This document shows, piece after piece, positions 26,771 to 36,529 of a DNA stretch of 64,000 nucleotides. Below the pieces are notes generated by a model, which searched no databases, had not been told where the DNA came from, and saw only the letters and a list, made by a program, of their open reading frames with translations. This stretch comes from Whitmania pigra. Taxonomy: Eukaryota > Annelida > Clitellata > Hirudinida > Haemopidae. The position numbers and the translations under genes were made by a program. The stretch's first letter is position 1. Each line of letters opens with the position of its first letter. The DNA is taken from the NCBI GenBank assembly GCA_021613335.1, contig JAJTWR010000132.1, forward strand, positions 124,001 through 188,000, read 5' to 3'.

Positions 26771-28309
26771 TTATCGGGCCCAAGTTTCCCTGTCTAAGCT
26801 CCGGTAATAGATGGCTTCTGCCAAATGGGCGTTTTTTATCTGCTCAGAATTGTCTAAATCGGCAATAGTGCGGGCAACTTTCAAAATACGGTCATAAGCG
26901 CGGGCAGAAAGCCCCAGTTTTTCCATCGCTTGTTTAATTAAGCCTTGTCCTGTTTGTTCAATCTGACAAAGTTTTCTAACCATGCTCGAACTCATTTGAG
27001 CATTACAATACAACCCTTTGGCGCCTTTAAATCTTTTATTTTGGATTTCTCTGGCTCTAACTACCCGTTCTCTTATCGCTTCGCTTTTTTCTGATTGGCG
27101 GGCAGAGGCCAGCTCGTCAAACTTTACGGGCGTTACTTCTACATGCAAATCAATCCGGTCTAATAATGGCCCCGATATTTTGCTGAGATATTTTTGTACC
27201 ACCCCCGGAGCGCAAATACACTCTTTTTCGGGATGGTTATAAAATCCGCAAGGACAAGGATTCATAGAGGCAATCAGCATAAAACTGGAAGGATATTCTA
27301 TTGAAAATTTAGCTCTGGATATGCTTACTTTTCTTTCTTCCAAAGGCTGTCTCATTACTTCTAAAACAGTCCGTTTAAATTCCGGCAGTTCATCCAAAAA
27401 CAGAACCCCGTTGTGGGCTAAAGAAATCTCTCCGGGTTGCGGGTGTATTCCGCCGCCTACCAAAGCAACATCGGAAATGGTATGATGAGGAGCCCGAAAC
27501 GGGCGCTCGGTTATTAAAGCGTTAGAAGCGGGGAGTTTGCCTGCCACAGAATAAATTTTGGTGCTTTCAAGGGCTTCGTGCAAACTAAGAGGGGGCAATA
27601 TGGTGGGCAATCTTTTGGCCAGCATTGTTTTGCCTGCGCCCGGAGGGCCTATTAAAATGGCATTATGTCCTCCTGCGGCGGCAATTTCTAAAGCGCGTTT
27701 AATATTTTCCTGACCTTTTACTTCAGAAAAATCCTGTTCGTAACTATTTATTTGTCGTTCAAACTCGCTTCGCGTATCTACTTTTATCGGCTTTTTTTCA
27801 GATTTTCCTTTGAAAAAATCGATCACATCATTGAGCGTTTCCATTCCATAAACTTCCAGATTGTTTACAATTGCCCCTTCTTTGCTGTTTACCGCCGGAA
27901 GAATAAGTCCACGAAAACCTTCTTTTCTAGCCTTTACTGCTATGGGTAAGGTTCCTTTGATGCTTTGTATGCCTCCATCTAAAGAAAGTTCGCCCATAAT
28001 GATAAATTGCTCAATTTGATTGGAATGGATTTGACCGGAGGCGGCTAAAATACCTATGGCAATGGGCAAATCGTATGCGGAACCTTCTTTGCGAATATCT
28101 GCCGGAGCTAAATTAACCAGAATTTTTTGGCGGGGCATATGATAACCCCAAGCGCAAATGGCGCTTTCTACCCGATGCAAACTTTCTTTCACCGCATTAT
28201 CGGGTAAGCCTACCATATAATATTTAGAACCCTGCCCCACGCTAACCTCAACGGTAATGGTGAGAGCATCAACTCCGTAAACGGCGCTTCCAAAGGTTTT
28301 TACAAGCAT
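26771..28309 (-). CDS. comM: YifB/ComM family Mg-chelatase-like AAA+ ATPase
   Basis: A 512-residue ComM/YifB protein. An N-terminal Lon-protease-like fold domain (to about 170) leads to the AAA+ core with Walker [17 protein letters not shown], Walker [13 protein letters not shown] and the zinc-ribbon-like [15 protein letters not shown] insert, then the C-terminal domain ([18 protein letters not shown]). In naturally competent bacteria ComM is a helicase that extends branch migration during integration of transforming DNA. The dprA gene in this window is only a remnant. Single gene on the minus strand. Confidence 0.95.
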   Translation of the reverse strand: MLVKTFGSAVYGVDALTITVEVSVGQGSKYYMVGLPDNAVKESLHRVESAICAWGYHMPRQKILVNLAPADIRKEGSAYDLPIAIGILAASGQIHSNQIEQFIIMGELSLDGGIQSIKGTLPIAVKARKEGFRGLILPAVNSKEGAIVNNLEVYGMETLNDVIDFFKGKSEKKPIKVDTRSEFERQINSYEQDFSEVKGQENIKRALEIAAAGGHNAILIGPPGAGKTMLAKRLPTILPPLSLHEALESTKIYSVAGKLPASNALITERPFRAPHHTISDVALVGGGIHPQPGEISLAHNGVLFLDELPEFKRTVLEVMRQPLEERKVSISRAKFSIEYPSSFMLIASMNPCPCGFYNHPEKECICAPGVVQKYLSKISGPLLDRIDLHVEVTPVKFDELASARQSEKSEAIRERVVRAREIQNKRFKGAKGLYCNAQMSSSMVRKLCQIEQTGQGLIKQAMEKLGLSARAYDRILKVARTIADLDNSEQIKNAHLAEAIYYRSLDRETWAR

Positions 28310-28364
28310 TTCGGTTTAAATTTTTCTTAATTTAAAAAAAGAAAATGAGATGCTTATAAATTAA

Positions 28365-29345
28365 TTACAATGAAAGTATTTGAGTTAAATGTTGCCATTC
28401 CTGCGAAATGACCTGAGCATCAATGTGCTTAATGGCCTGTTCAAAAGGAGTAAACACCAGTTGTTTATCAACCAAGCCCGCCATTAAACCGCTACGGCCA
28501 TTCAAAAGCGCTTCAACGGCAAAAACCCCTAAACGGCTCGCTAATACTCGGTCCATACAACTTGGACTCCCTCCGCGCTGAATATGACCCAGAATAGAAA
28601 TTCTTATATCGTAATTCGGGAATTTTTGTTTTACCGCTTCGCCAATTTTGTAAGCCCCGTTTTCTTCGCCTTCGGCAACGATGATAATTTTAGAAGACTT
28701 GTCTTTACGGCCGTGTTCCAGCCGATACAGTAAATCATTAATGCCGTAATTAGTTCCGGAAATCATAATAGCCTCAGCTCCTACCCCAATGCCGCTACGC
28801 AAGGCGATAAGTCCGGAATCTCGGCCCATCACCTCTACAATAAACAACCGGTCGTGCGATTCTGCAGTATCCCGTATTTTATCTACCGCATTTACTACCG
28901 TGTTAACGGCGGTATCATAACCAATGGTAAAATCGGTTCCTGCCAAATCGTTATCAATGGTTCCCGGTAAGCCAATGATAGGGAAATGATGTTCTTGGAT
29001 AAAAATATTTGCGCCGGTAAAAGTACCGTCTCCGCCGATAACAACCAGGGCGTCTATCTCGCTATTTTGTAAATTGTTAAACGCTTTTTGTCGGCCTTCT
29101 ACGGTTTTAAACGCATCGCATCGGGCAGTTTTTAAAATAGTACCCCCTCGTTGAATGATGTTTGCTACCGATTTTTCGCCCATTGGAAAAAAGTCTGACT
29201 GCATCAATCCCTCATAACCTTTAAGCACGCCGGAAACCTTTAATTTATGATATAGGCTTGCTCTTACCACTGCTCTGATAGCGGCATTCATTCCCGGAGA
29301 ATCTCCCCCTGAGGTTAACACGCCGATATGTTTAATTTTTTTCAT
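28365..29345 (-). CDS. pfkA: 6-phosphofructokinase
   Basis: A 326-residue ATP-type phosphofructokinase of glycolysis. It starts MKKIKHIGVLTSGGDSPGMN (ATP-binding GGDS), and has VIGGDGTFTGA, the catalytic LPGTIDNDLAGTDFTIG segment and VMGRDSGLIAL for fructose 6-phosphate binding. The frame extends upstream to 29444, but those 33 residues lack homology and would overlap the preceding dsbD gene, so the ATG at 29345 is used. It lies 37 bases after dsbD. Confidence 0.96.
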   Translation of the reverse strand: MKKIKHIGVLTSGGDSPGMNAAIRAVVRASLYHKLKVSGVLKGYEGLMQSDFFPMGEKSVANIIQRGGTILKTARCDAFKTVEGRQKAFNNLQNSEIDALVVIGGDGTFTGANIFIQEHHFPIIGLPGTIDNDLAGTDFTIGYDTAVNTVVNAVDKIRDTAESHDRLFIVEVMGRDSGLIALRSGIGVGAEAIMISGTNYGINDLLYRLEHGRKDKSSKIIIVAEGEENGAYKIGEAVKQKFPNYDIRISILGHIQRGGSPSCMDRVLASRLGVFAVEALLNGRSGLMAGLVDKQLVFTPFEQAIKHIDAQVISQEWQHLTQILSL

Positions 29346-29382
29346 TTTATAAAGAATTTTCAAAGCAATTAAAATACAATTA

Positions 29383-31053
29383 TCAGTTATTTTTTTGAAA
29401 TTCGGACAGTCCTTTTTCCAGATAAGCCAAATACTTGTCTGCATCGAACTCTACGCCAATTGGGGGCAATACCAATTCTTTTTCATCCAATCCTAATAAA
29501 ACATAAAAAGGTTGAGCAATGGTATTAAATCGTTCTGCCTGTAAGTGCTTAAATTTTTTGCCTACGGTATTAACTCTTGTTTTTAAGATTTTAGAATCAA
29601 ACTGTTCGGCCTGCGGGATACCGGTTTTATCATCGGTATACAGCGATGCTACGACATAGTTTTCTTTAAGTTTTTTTAGCACGCGGGGGTCAGACCATAC
29701 GCGGGCTTCCATTTCCCGACAGTTTACGCAACCATGCCCTGTAAAGTCTAAAAACAACGGTTTTTTTACTTCTTTAGCATAAGCCAGCGCTTCATCGTAA
29801 TCAAAAAACCCGTCAATATTGTGAGGGATATGCAAAAAATCGCTGTATTTACGCTTTGTATGTTTGGTTGATAAATTTGTATTTTCGCTTGGCCCTCTTT
29901 CGGTTATATGAAAATCTTGGGTAGACAGAGGCGGAACCAAAGCGCTAACGGCCTTAAGAGGCGCTCCCCACAACCCCGGAATTAAATAAACGGCAAATGC
30001 AAAACAGGCTACAGCCACCGTAAACCTTGGCACCGAAACGTAAGGCAGGTCGCTATCGTGTGGAAATTTGATTTTGCCCAACAAATAAAATCCCAGAAGA
30101 AAGGCTAAAACAATCCAAACGGCTAAAAAAACTTCTCGGTCTAAAATACCCCAATGATAGGATAAATCTGCTGTTGAAAGAAATTTTAAGGCTAATCCCA
30201 ATTCTAAAAAACCCAGAAAAACCTTTATTGAATTTAACCAGCCTCCTGATTTTGGAAGACCGGTCATCATACTTGGAAAGATGGCAAACGTGGTGAAAAT
30301 GATTGCCAGGGTTAAAGAAAAGCCGAACATAACCACAACGGGGGTAATCAAGTCGGTATTAATGGCTACTAACGAAGTTCCGATAAGCGGCCCAGTACAG
30401 GAGAACGATACAACAGCCAAGGTTGCAGACATAAAGAAAATCCCGCTTAAGCCTTTGCTGTCAGCCTTTGCGTCCAGTTTATTAACAAAAGAAGAAGGAA
30501 GGGTGATTTCGAAAGCCCCCAAAAACGAGGCTCCAAAAATAATCAAAATCAAGAAGATGAATATATTGAAAAAACCGTCTGTTGAAAGTTCGTTAAGCGC
30601 GCTCGCTCCCCAAATTAAAGTAATAAATACTCCCAAACCAACGTAAATAATAATGATGGACAATCCGTAAATAACCGCGCTTTTTACTCCTTTGGCCCTG
30701 CTTTCTGCCCTTTTAGCAAAAAAACCGATGGTTAAGGGAACCATGGGGTAAATACAAGGTAAAAAGAAAGCCGCCAATCCGGCTAAAACACCCAGCCCAA
30801 AAGTAGCCCAAAGCGAGTTTTTTGGGGTTTCTTGCGGATTTATTTTGTCCGCCGTTAACGCGTCTTTTTTAACCGAATCAACAAGTTTGGTTTGTCCCGC
30901 CGCGTTTGCGGCGCTATCTGCCGCAGAGCCAACTTCTGTAAACGCAATATCTTCAGAAACCGCTGTTCCGGCGGGATCTTTACTTACGGAGCCAAAAACG
31001 ATGCCGGATGAACACAACAATATAAACAAAAAATAAAATACTTTTTTTTTCAT
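29383..31053 (-). CDS. DsbD-like thiol:disulfide interchange protein (membrane and thioredoxin domains)
   Basis: A 556-residue protein that moves reducing power across the inner membrane. After a signal peptide and a low-complexity linker, about eight hydrophobic segments form the DsbD/CcdA membrane domain (FFLPCIYPMVPLTIGFF with its active cysteine, and SCTGPLIGTSLV with the second). The C-terminal thioredoxin-like domain has GHGCVNCREMEARVW with Cys442 and Cys445. The usual N-terminal DsbD domain is missing here and is encoded separately just upstream, a split layout. Confidence 0.93.
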   Translation of the reverse strand: MKKKVFYFLFILLCSSGIVFGSVSKDPAGTAVSEDIAFTEVGSAADSAANAAGQTKLVDSVKKDALTADKINPQETPKNSLWATFGLGVLAGLAAFFLPCIYPMVPLTIGFFAKRAESRAKGVKSAVIYGLSIIIIYVGLGVFITLIWGASALNELSTDGFFNIFIFLILIIFGASFLGAFEITLPSSFVNKLDAKADSKGLSGIFFMSATLAVVSFSCTGPLIGTSLVAINTDLITPVVVMFGFSLTLAIIFTTFAIFPSMMTGLPKSGGWLNSIKVFLGFLELGLALKFLSTADLSYHWGILDREVFLAVWIVLAFLLGFYLLGKIKFPHDSDLPYVSVPRFTVAVACFAFAVYLIPGLWGAPLKAVSALVPPLSTQDFHITERGPSENTNLSTKHTKRKYSDFLHIPHNIDGFFDYDEALAYAKEVKKPLFLDFTGHGCVNCREMEARVWSDPRVLKKLKENYVVASLYTDDKTGIPQAEQFDSKILKTRVNTVGKKFKHLQAERFNTIAQPFYVLLGLDEKELVLPPIGVEFDADKYLAYLEKGLSEFQKNN

Positions 31054-31159
31054 GTTTTTAAATTAAAAACCCTAAAAGTACTTAATAATTTTTGTTTGCC
31101 GTTTAATCTATTATTTATTTGACAGAATTTTTTATTCCAATCCGTTGCCGAAAGAGCCT

Positions 31160-31193
31160 TTAAACAAAACCCCGCCATAATGATGCGGGGTTT
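31160..31193 (-). terminator. Terminator between the DsbD N-domain gene and dsbD
   Basis: A strong hairpin (CCCCGC 31170-31175 with GCGGGG 31185-31190, extended by three A-T pairs) followed on the minus strand by TTTTGTTT. It lies about 10 bases beyond the stop of the small DsbD-like gene, so dsbD at 31053 probably has its own promoter or depends on readthrough. Confidence 0.8.
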
Positions 31194-31203
31194 GTTTTGT
31201 TGT

Positions 31204-31653
31204 TTATTTTATCGGTATGCTAAATTCTACTTCCTCAGGAGGTAAGCAGCTTTTGTCGTTACAAACCATAAATTCTACCTTTCCCTTTACGGCCGTTGTT
31301 GGTTTGTTAAGTTTTATCTTTTGTTGAAAAACAACGTTGTTTTCAAAATAGGAAACATCCATTTTAAAAACAGCTTCAAATTTGGTAATTGGTTTGGGTT
31401 CTGTTGTGGCGCCAACAGCAACATAGTCTTTAGACTTTGTAAAAGTAAAAATAGTTTTGTTTGGCCCTCCGGGCTTTAAATTTTGCGAGTAAAGATGCCA
31501 TCCCTGGTCAATACTTGCTTTTAGATAAACGATAGCTTCGGTTTTATTGATTTTTTTAGCGGCGTAAGACCACTTTACCGGATTTTCCAATTGCGCAAAC
31601 GCGCCAAACGCCGAGCAAATAAGCAAGGATAGAATAAGTGTTGTTTTTTTCAT
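31204..31653 (-). CDS. Secreted protein like the N-terminal domain of DsbD
   Basis: A 149-residue secreted protein (signal peptide to about AFAQ). The region from 28 to 149 matches the DsbD alpha domain (PF11412 type) and ends with VEFMVCNDKSCLPPEEVEF, which holds the two cysteines (131 and 136) that accept electrons from the membrane domain. It likely acts in the periplasm with the DsbD-like protein encoded next on the strand. Between it and dsbD lies a terminator. Confidence 0.85.
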   Translation of the reverse strand: MKKTTLILSLLICSAFGAFAQLENPVKWSYAAKKINKTEAIVYLKASIDQGWHLYSQNLKPGGPNKTIFTFTKSKDYVAVGATTEPKPITKFEAVFKMDVSYFENNVVFQQKIKLNKPTTAVKGKVEFMVCNDKSCLPPEEVEFSIPIK

Positions 31654-31657
31654 TTTG

Positions 31658-32431
31658 TTATTTAATAAATGCTATTTCTTTGGCGTTAAATTTCTGCATT
31701 TCCCCGTTAATCTCCAACAAAAGTAAGCCGCTGTCTTCAATGCCGATAATTTTACCTTCAAAAACCTTACCATTGCTTTCAAACAGAGTCCTTTGCTTGC
31801 CTCTGTATAGTTTGTCCATGTATTGTTTTTTTAATAATTCGTTTTCTCCTTCTTTTAGGTTTAAATACGCCGCTTCAATAGTTTCACAAAAACGGGAAAG
31901 CAAGATTTGCAAATCAAAATTTTTATTTAAAATCTGAATTATGGAAACGGCTTCCCTTGTCAATTCTTTGTCAAATTGAGTTTGATTTACGTTGATGCCA
32001 ATTCCTACTACCGAATGCTTGATGTGGTTATTGATCAGGACGTTTTCAATTAAAATACCGCCAAGTTTTTGATTTCCATAGTAAATATCGTTTGGCCATT
32101 TAATACTAAGCCGTTCGTTTATTAAAAGAGGGCCCAAAGCCCAATTTATTCCCAAACTAACGGCAATATTGAGTAAAAATTGGGTTTCGGCTTTTAAAAA
32201 AGCAGGTTTTAAAAAGATGCTGAAAGTTAAGTTTTTGCCCGCCTCTGTAAGCCATTTGCTTCCTTGCTGACCTCGTCCTTTATATTGGTGGTCTGCCATA
32301 ATTACAGTACCTTCGGGTAATGGCTCGGATTTTGAAGCAAGCGATTTCAGATAATCGCTGGTAGAATCTACGGTAATAAGACGAATAAGATTTTGTCCGA
32401 CAAATAATGTTGAAAAAGTATTATTTTGCAA
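31658..32431 (-). CDS. birA: Biotin--[acetyl-CoA-carboxylase] ligase
   Basis: A 257-residue biotin protein ligase without the N-terminal DNA-binding domain of E. coli BirA, so it is an enzyme only. YKGRGQQGSKWLTEAGKNLTFS-type sequence contains the biotinyl-AMP loop GRGQQGSKW, and IKWPNDIYYGNQKLGGILIE the catalytic Lys/Asp region. A C-terminal SH3-like domain follows. It attaches biotin to carboxylases. It is divergent from rsfS and ends four bases from the DsbD-like gene. Confidence 0.94.
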   Translation of the reverse strand: MQNNTFSTLFVGQNLIRLITVDSTSDYLKSLASKSEPLPEGTVIMADHQYKGRGQQGSKWLTEAGKNLTFSIFLKPAFLKAETQFLLNIAVSLGINWALGPLLINERLSIKWPNDIYYGNQKLGGILIENVLINNHIKHSVVGIGINVNQTQFDKELTREAVSIIQILNKNFDLQILLSRFCETIEAAYLNLKEGENELLKKQYMDKLYRGKQRTLFESNGKVFEGKIIGIEDSGLLLLEINGEMQKFNAKEIAFIK

Positions 32432-32440
32432 TTGTGTTTT

Positions 32441-32448
32441 TAAATTTG
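32441..32448 (+). promoter_or_regulatory. Candidate -7 box of rsfS-ftsH
   Basis: TAAATTTG (TAnnTTTG) ends 28 bases before the rsfS ATG. No -33 element at the optimal distance was found. Confidence 0.4.
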
Positions 32449-32476
32449 TTGACCAATCAAAAATAGAGAAATTTTA

Positions 32477-32851
32477 ATGGTAAAAAAGAAAACGGCAAAC
32501 CCTTCTACATATCTTTCAGAAATAGCTATACACGGTATTCAGGAAAAAAAGGGCAATGACATTATGCGGTTAGATCTTCGGGGTATTAACAGCGCTGTTT
32601 GCGATTATTTTATTATCTGCAACGCAGATTCGTCAATACAAGTTAAAGCAATTGCCGACGGGGTTGAAGAAGAAATTTATAAATCAACAAAAATACATCC
32701 TTGGCGAAAAGAAGGACGTGAAAACGCAGAATGGGTTATTTTAGATTATCTTGACATTGTGGTTCATATCTTTAAAACCGAAAAAAGGGAATTTTACGGT
32801 ATTGAAGATTTATGGGGCGATGCGGAAACAACCACTTACAAAAGCGCTTAG
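32477..32851 (+). CDS. rsfS: Ribosome silencing factor RsfS
   Basis: A 124-residue RsfS/DUF143 protein that binds ribosomal protein L14 and blocks subunit joining when nutrients are low. Signatures: GNDIMRLDLRGINSAVCDYFIICNADSS (as LDLRGINSAVCDYFIIC) and WVILDYLDIVVHIFKTEKREFYGIEDLW. It is 28 bases upstream of ftsH and probably in the same transcript, a common Bacteroidota pair. Confidence 0.95.
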   Translation: MVKKKTANPSTYLSEIAIHGIQEKKGNDIMRLDLRGINSAVCDYFIICNADSSIQVKAIADGVEEEIYKSTKIHPWRKEGRENAEWVILDYLDIVVHIFKTEKREFYGIEDLWGDAETTTYKSA

Positions 32852-32879
32852 CTTTTATTTATTACACAAAATTTGAAAA

Positions 32880-34958
32880 ATGAAAAAGGATCAAAATAAA
32901 CAACCCAAACAGATTAAAAGAGCGCCAAACATCCCCAAGAAACCGCAAAAAGGGTCTAAGTTCAGCATCTTTTGGGTTTATGCAGCCATTATTATCGGCT
33001 TGCTGGCCGTACAGGTTATTTATAGCTCAGACGATGCCAAGGAAGTTGATTACTCGTTTTTTGAAAAAAACATATTGTTTCCGGGCGATGTCGACAAAAT
33101 TGTTACCTACAAGATTGATGATATTGCTCGAGCAGAAGTTTTTATTAAAGAAGATCGTTTAAAAAACCAAAAATACGATAAATACAGATCGCAAAATGCA
33201 TTTGGCTCTAAGTCTAAAGCTCCTTTAGTTTACTTTAACGGCTCCTCAATTGACGATATTAGCAAAAAACTGAAAGACTCTCAGGCAAACCTTCCCCCCC
33301 AAACGCCAGTTATTCAGCCGATAGTAACCTCCAAGGCCAATCCATGGGGAAGTATTTTCATTAATTTTATTTTACCATTGCTGGTATTTGCCGGGCTTTG
33401 GATTTTTTTGATGCGGCGTATGAGCGGCGGCGGCGGCGGCGGTCAGATTTTTAATATTGGCAAATCCAAAGCTACTCTTTTTGATAAAGAAAGTCAGGTA
33501 AGCATTACCTTTAATGATGTCGCCGGTTTGGAGGAAGCCAAACAGGAAGTAATGGAAATTGTGGATTTTCTTAAAAATCCTAAAAAATATACCAATTTAG
33601 GCGGAAAAATTCCAAAGGGAGCATTGCTTGTCGGCTCTCCGGGCACGGGTAAAACTTTATTGGCTAAAGCCGTTGCCGGCGAAGCTCAGGTTCCTTTTTT
33701 CTCTCTTTCGGGGTCTGACTTTGTGGAGATGTTCGTTGGCGTTGGAGCCTCTCGCGTTCGCGATTTATTCAAACAAGCTAAAGACAAAGCTCCTTGTATT
33801 ATTTTTATTGATGAAGTTGACGCCATTGGCAGAGCTCGCGGAAAAAACAATATGATGGGCGGTAACGATGAACGCGAAAATACTTTGAACCAATTATTGG
33901 TAGAAATGGACGGTTTTGGAACCGATTCCGGCATTATTATTCTTGCGGCAACCAATCGCCCGGACGTATTAGATTCCGCCTTGATGCGTCCGGGTCGTTT
34001 TGATCGGCAAATTTCTATCGATAAACCCGATTTGGTTGGCCGAGAGCAAATTTTTAAAGTACATTTAAAACCAATCAAAATAGCCCAGGAAGTAGATGCG
34101 AAGAAATTATCGGCACAAACTCCCGGTTTTGCCGGCGCTGAGATTGCCAACGTTTGCAACGAAGCCGCCTTAATTGCCGCGCGTAAAAACAAAGAAGTTG
34201 TAGATATGCTGGATTTTCAAGACGCAATTGATCGGGTTATTGGAGGTTTGGAGAAAAAAAATAAAATCATCTCGCAAGAAGAAAAGAAAATTGTGGCTTA
34301 TCACGAAGCCGGCCACGCTATTGCGGGTTGGTTTTTAGAACATGCCGATCCTTTGGTTAAAGTTTCTATCGTGCCTCGAGGCATAGCTGCGTTAGGTTAT
34401 GCGCAATATCTTCCAAAAGAACAGTTTTTGTACACCACAGAACAGCTTACAGACGGCATGTGCATGACCATAGGCGGACGCGTTGCTGAAGATATTGTTT
34501 TTGGAAAAATTTCTACCGGCGCTCAAAATGATTTGGAGCGAATTACAAAATTATCTTACGCAATGATTACCATTTATGGGATGAACGATAAAGTAGGAAA
34601 TGTTTCTTTTCACGACCCGCAAAACGAATACAATTTTAACAAACCTTATTCTGAGAAAACCTCTGAGTTAATTGATGTGGAAGTCAGAAATTTAATTGCC
34701 GGCGTTTACGAAAGAACCAAACAATTATTGACCGAAAAACGGGATGGTTTGGAAAAAATCGCTCAAAAACTGATGGAAAAAGAAATTTTATTTCAGGCCG
34801 ATTTAGAAGAAATATTGGGGAAGCGTCCGTTTGACCATCGAACTACCTACGATGAGTTTGTAAACGGCGCTGAAAATCAAAATCCGGTTGCGCAAGGCTT
34901 AGTAAGCGAAAGCGTTAAAGAGCCTGCAGATCCGGCGCAAACAAACTCTAATGCATAA
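32880..34958 (+). CDS. ftsH: ATP-dependent zinc metalloprotease FtsH
   Basis: A 692-residue membrane AAA+ protease. Two membrane segments (about 28-48 and 155-177) flank a periplasmic domain. The AAA+ module has Walker A GSPGTGKT (252-259; most family members have GPPGTGKT), Walker [13 protein letters not shown] and the second region of homology [14 protein letters not shown]. The peptidase has HEAGH at 475-479. It degrades misfolded membrane proteins and short-lived regulators. A strong terminator follows. Confidence 0.97.
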   Translation: MKKDQNKQPKQIKRAPNIPKKPQKGSKFSIFWVYAAIIIGLLAVQVIYSSDDAKEVDYSFFEKNILFPGDVDKIVTYKIDDIARAEVFIKEDRLKNQKYDKYRSQNAFGSKSKAPLVYFNGSSIDDISKKLKDSQANLPPQTPVIQPIVTSKANPWGSIFINFILPLLVFAGLWIFLMRRMSGGGGGGQIFNIGKSKATLFDKESQVSITFNDVAGLEEAKQEVMEIVDFLKNPKKYTNLGGKIPKGALLVGSPGTGKTLLAKAVAGEAQVPFFSLSGSDFVEMFVGVGASRVRDLFKQAKDKAPCIIFIDEVDAIGRARGKNNMMGGNDERENTLNQLLVEMDGFGTDSGIIILAATNRPDVLDSALMRPGRFDRQISIDKPDLVGREQIFKVHLKPIKIAQEVDAKKLSAQTPGFAGAEIANVCNEAALIAARKNKEVVDMLDFQDAIDRVIGGLEKKNKIISQEEKKIVAYHEAGHAIAGWFLEHADPLVKVSIVPRGIAALGYAQYLPKEQFLYTTEQLTDGMCMTIGGRVAEDIVFGKISTGAQNDLERITKLSYAMITIYGMNDKVGNVSFHDPQNEYNFNKPYSEKTSELIDVEVRNLIAGVYERTKQLLTEKRDGLEKIAQKLMEKEILFQADLEEILGKRPFDHRTTYDEFVNGAENQNPVAQGLVSESVKEPADPAQTNSNA

Positions 34959-34984
34959 AAAAGATGAAAAGATAAACCTCTCAA

Positions 34985-35026
34985 AAAGCAAAGCATTTTT
35001 AAACGAAAGGAAATGCCTTGCTTTTA
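34985..35026 (+). terminator. Rho-independent terminator after ftsH
   Basis: A 14-bp stem with one mismatch (arms 34985-34998 and 35011-35024) followed by TTTTAT. It lies 27 bases after the ftsH stop and covers the first codons of the longer reading of the next gene, supporting the later start at 35043. Confidence 0.8.
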
Positions 35027-35042
35027 TCCCCCAATGCTTAAC

Positions 35043-35687
35043 ATGAAAGATAACGTCTCTTCAAAAGAATTAATGCTTAAAAAGATTAGAAAGGCCTTGC
35101 TTGAAAAAAGAGACAACCCTTTTCCAAACCCAGAAGAAAGTTCTTTATATAAACCGAATGAAGAAATGCTGGAGGTTCTTTTTGCAAAACAGTTGACAAA
35201 CATTGCCGGTAATTTTGTTTTTTGTAAGAATGAGGTTGATTTTATTGAAAATATTTTCTTATTGGCCGATAAATACAAATGGCGAAAAATTTATTGCTGG
35301 GAACCGGAGTTACAACAAGTGCTATCCCATTATTCATTTCCTTTTTACCAAACAGATAAAGATTTTGAAAAAGCCGAGTTAGGGATAACTTTATGTGAAG
35401 CCTTAATCGCCCGAAACGGGTCTGTAATGGTTAGCAACCGGAATGCTGCCGGCCGGCAGTTGAGCATTTTCCCTCATAGCCACCTAGTAGTAGCTCGTTT
35501 AAGCCAATTGGTGCTTGATCTAAAAGATGCTTTTCTGCTGCTTAAAGATAAATATGGCGATAAAATGCCCACTATGATCAGTAATATTACCGGCCCGAGC
35601 AGAACGGCAGATATTGAAAAAACATTGGTTTTGGGAGCTCATGGCCCCAAAGAACTTTTTGTTTTTTTAATAGATGAATTCGGGTAA
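35043..35687 (+). CDS. LUD domain protein (LutC/YkgG type)
   Basis: A 214-residue LUD-domain protein. The C-terminal half has ITLCEALIARNGSVMVSN, FPHSHLVVA and the signature NITGPSRTADIEKTLVLGAHGP. LutC is a subunit of the lactate-utilisation complex, but the LutA and LutB subunits are not nearby, so a role in lactate oxidation is only possible. The ATG at 35043 is preferred to 35013, which lies within the ftsH terminator. Convergent with the zinc-ribbon gene. Confidence 0.85.
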   Translation: MKDNVSSKELMLKKIRKALLEKRDNPFPNPEESSLYKPNEEMLEVLFAKQLTNIAGNFVFCKNEVDFIENIFLLADKYKWRKIYCWEPELQQVLSHYSFPFYQTDKDFEKAELGITLCEALIARNGSVMVSNRNAAGRQLSIFPHSHLVVARLSQLVLDLKDAFLLLKDKYGDKMPTMISNITGPSRTADIEKTLVLGAHGPKELFVFLIDEFG

Positions 35688-35785
35688 TCTGATTTTGGCA
35701 GTTTACCGTTCTGATTTTTTTTCAAAACAATAAAAGGCTTTAAAATATCAAACCCTTTGCTTTGTTGTAATTGATAAGCAATTTA

Positions 35786-36529
35786 TCAGGCTTCTGCCAG
35801 CGCTTGAGTTAAGGCTTCATCAATTAAAATTCGACCGCAATGTTCGCAAACAATCACCTTTTTACGCTGCCGAATGTCTAACTGACGCTGCGGAGGTATT
35901 TGATTAAAACACCCTGAACACGAATCTCTTTCAATGGTTACTATCGCCAAACCATTAATCGCATTTTTTCTCAATCTTTTATAAGCAGTCAATAACCGTT
36001 CTTCAATTTGTGTTTCCGCTTTTTCTGCCTTTTTTAAAAGCAATTGTTCTTCCTTCTCCGTCTCGGCAACAATGGTTTTTAATTCGGCTTTTTTTGCCTC
36101 TAAATCGCCTTTGCGGGCGTTTAAATTTTTTTCTACCTGCTCAAAAATTTGTGTTTTATTGGTAATCTCGAATCCAAATTCTTTAATTTTTTTCTCGCTT
36201 ACTTGGATGTCTAAATTTTGAATCTCAACTTCTTTGGTTAAAGCGTCGTATTCTCTGTTATTTTTTACCTCTTTTAATTGAGTCTCGTATTTTTTTATCA
36301 GATTCTGAGCCTCTTTAATCATATTTTTACGCATAACTATGGCGTCTTCAGCTTCATCCAACTCCCCTTTAATTTTTTGGATACGGGTTTCCAACATCGC
36401 CACATCATCTTCTAAGTCTGCTACTTCCATTGGAAGTTCGCCACGAATTTGTTTGATTTTATCCATTTTAGAATGGATGTTTTGTAATTCGTATAAAGCC
36501 TTTAGCTTTTGCTCTACTGTTTGTTCCAT
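35786..36529 (-). CDS. Coiled-coil protein with C4 zinc ribbon (CdsZ/CT398-like)
   Basis: A 247-residue protein. Residues 5-195 are a long charged coiled coil, and the C-terminus is a C4 zinc ribbon (DSCSGCFNQIPP, then VIVCEHCGRIL). Proteins of this build are found in many bacteria and some bind nucleic acid or flagellar/secretion partners; the role here is unknown. The start ATG shares one base with the stop of the Nif3-like gene (TAATG), so the two are translationally coupled. Confidence 0.88.
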   Translation of the reverse strand: MEQTVEQKLKALYELQNIHSKMDKIKQIRGELPMEVADLEDDVAMLETRIQKIKGELDEAEDAIVMRKNMIKEAQNLIKKYETQLKEVKNNREYDALTKEVEIQNLDIQVSEKKIKEFGFEITNKTQIFEQVEKNLNARKGDLEAKKAELKTIVAETEKEEQLLLKKAEKAETQIEERLLTAYKRLRKNAINGLAIVTIERDSCSGCFNQIPPQRQLDIRQRKKVIVCEHCGRILIDEALTQALAEA

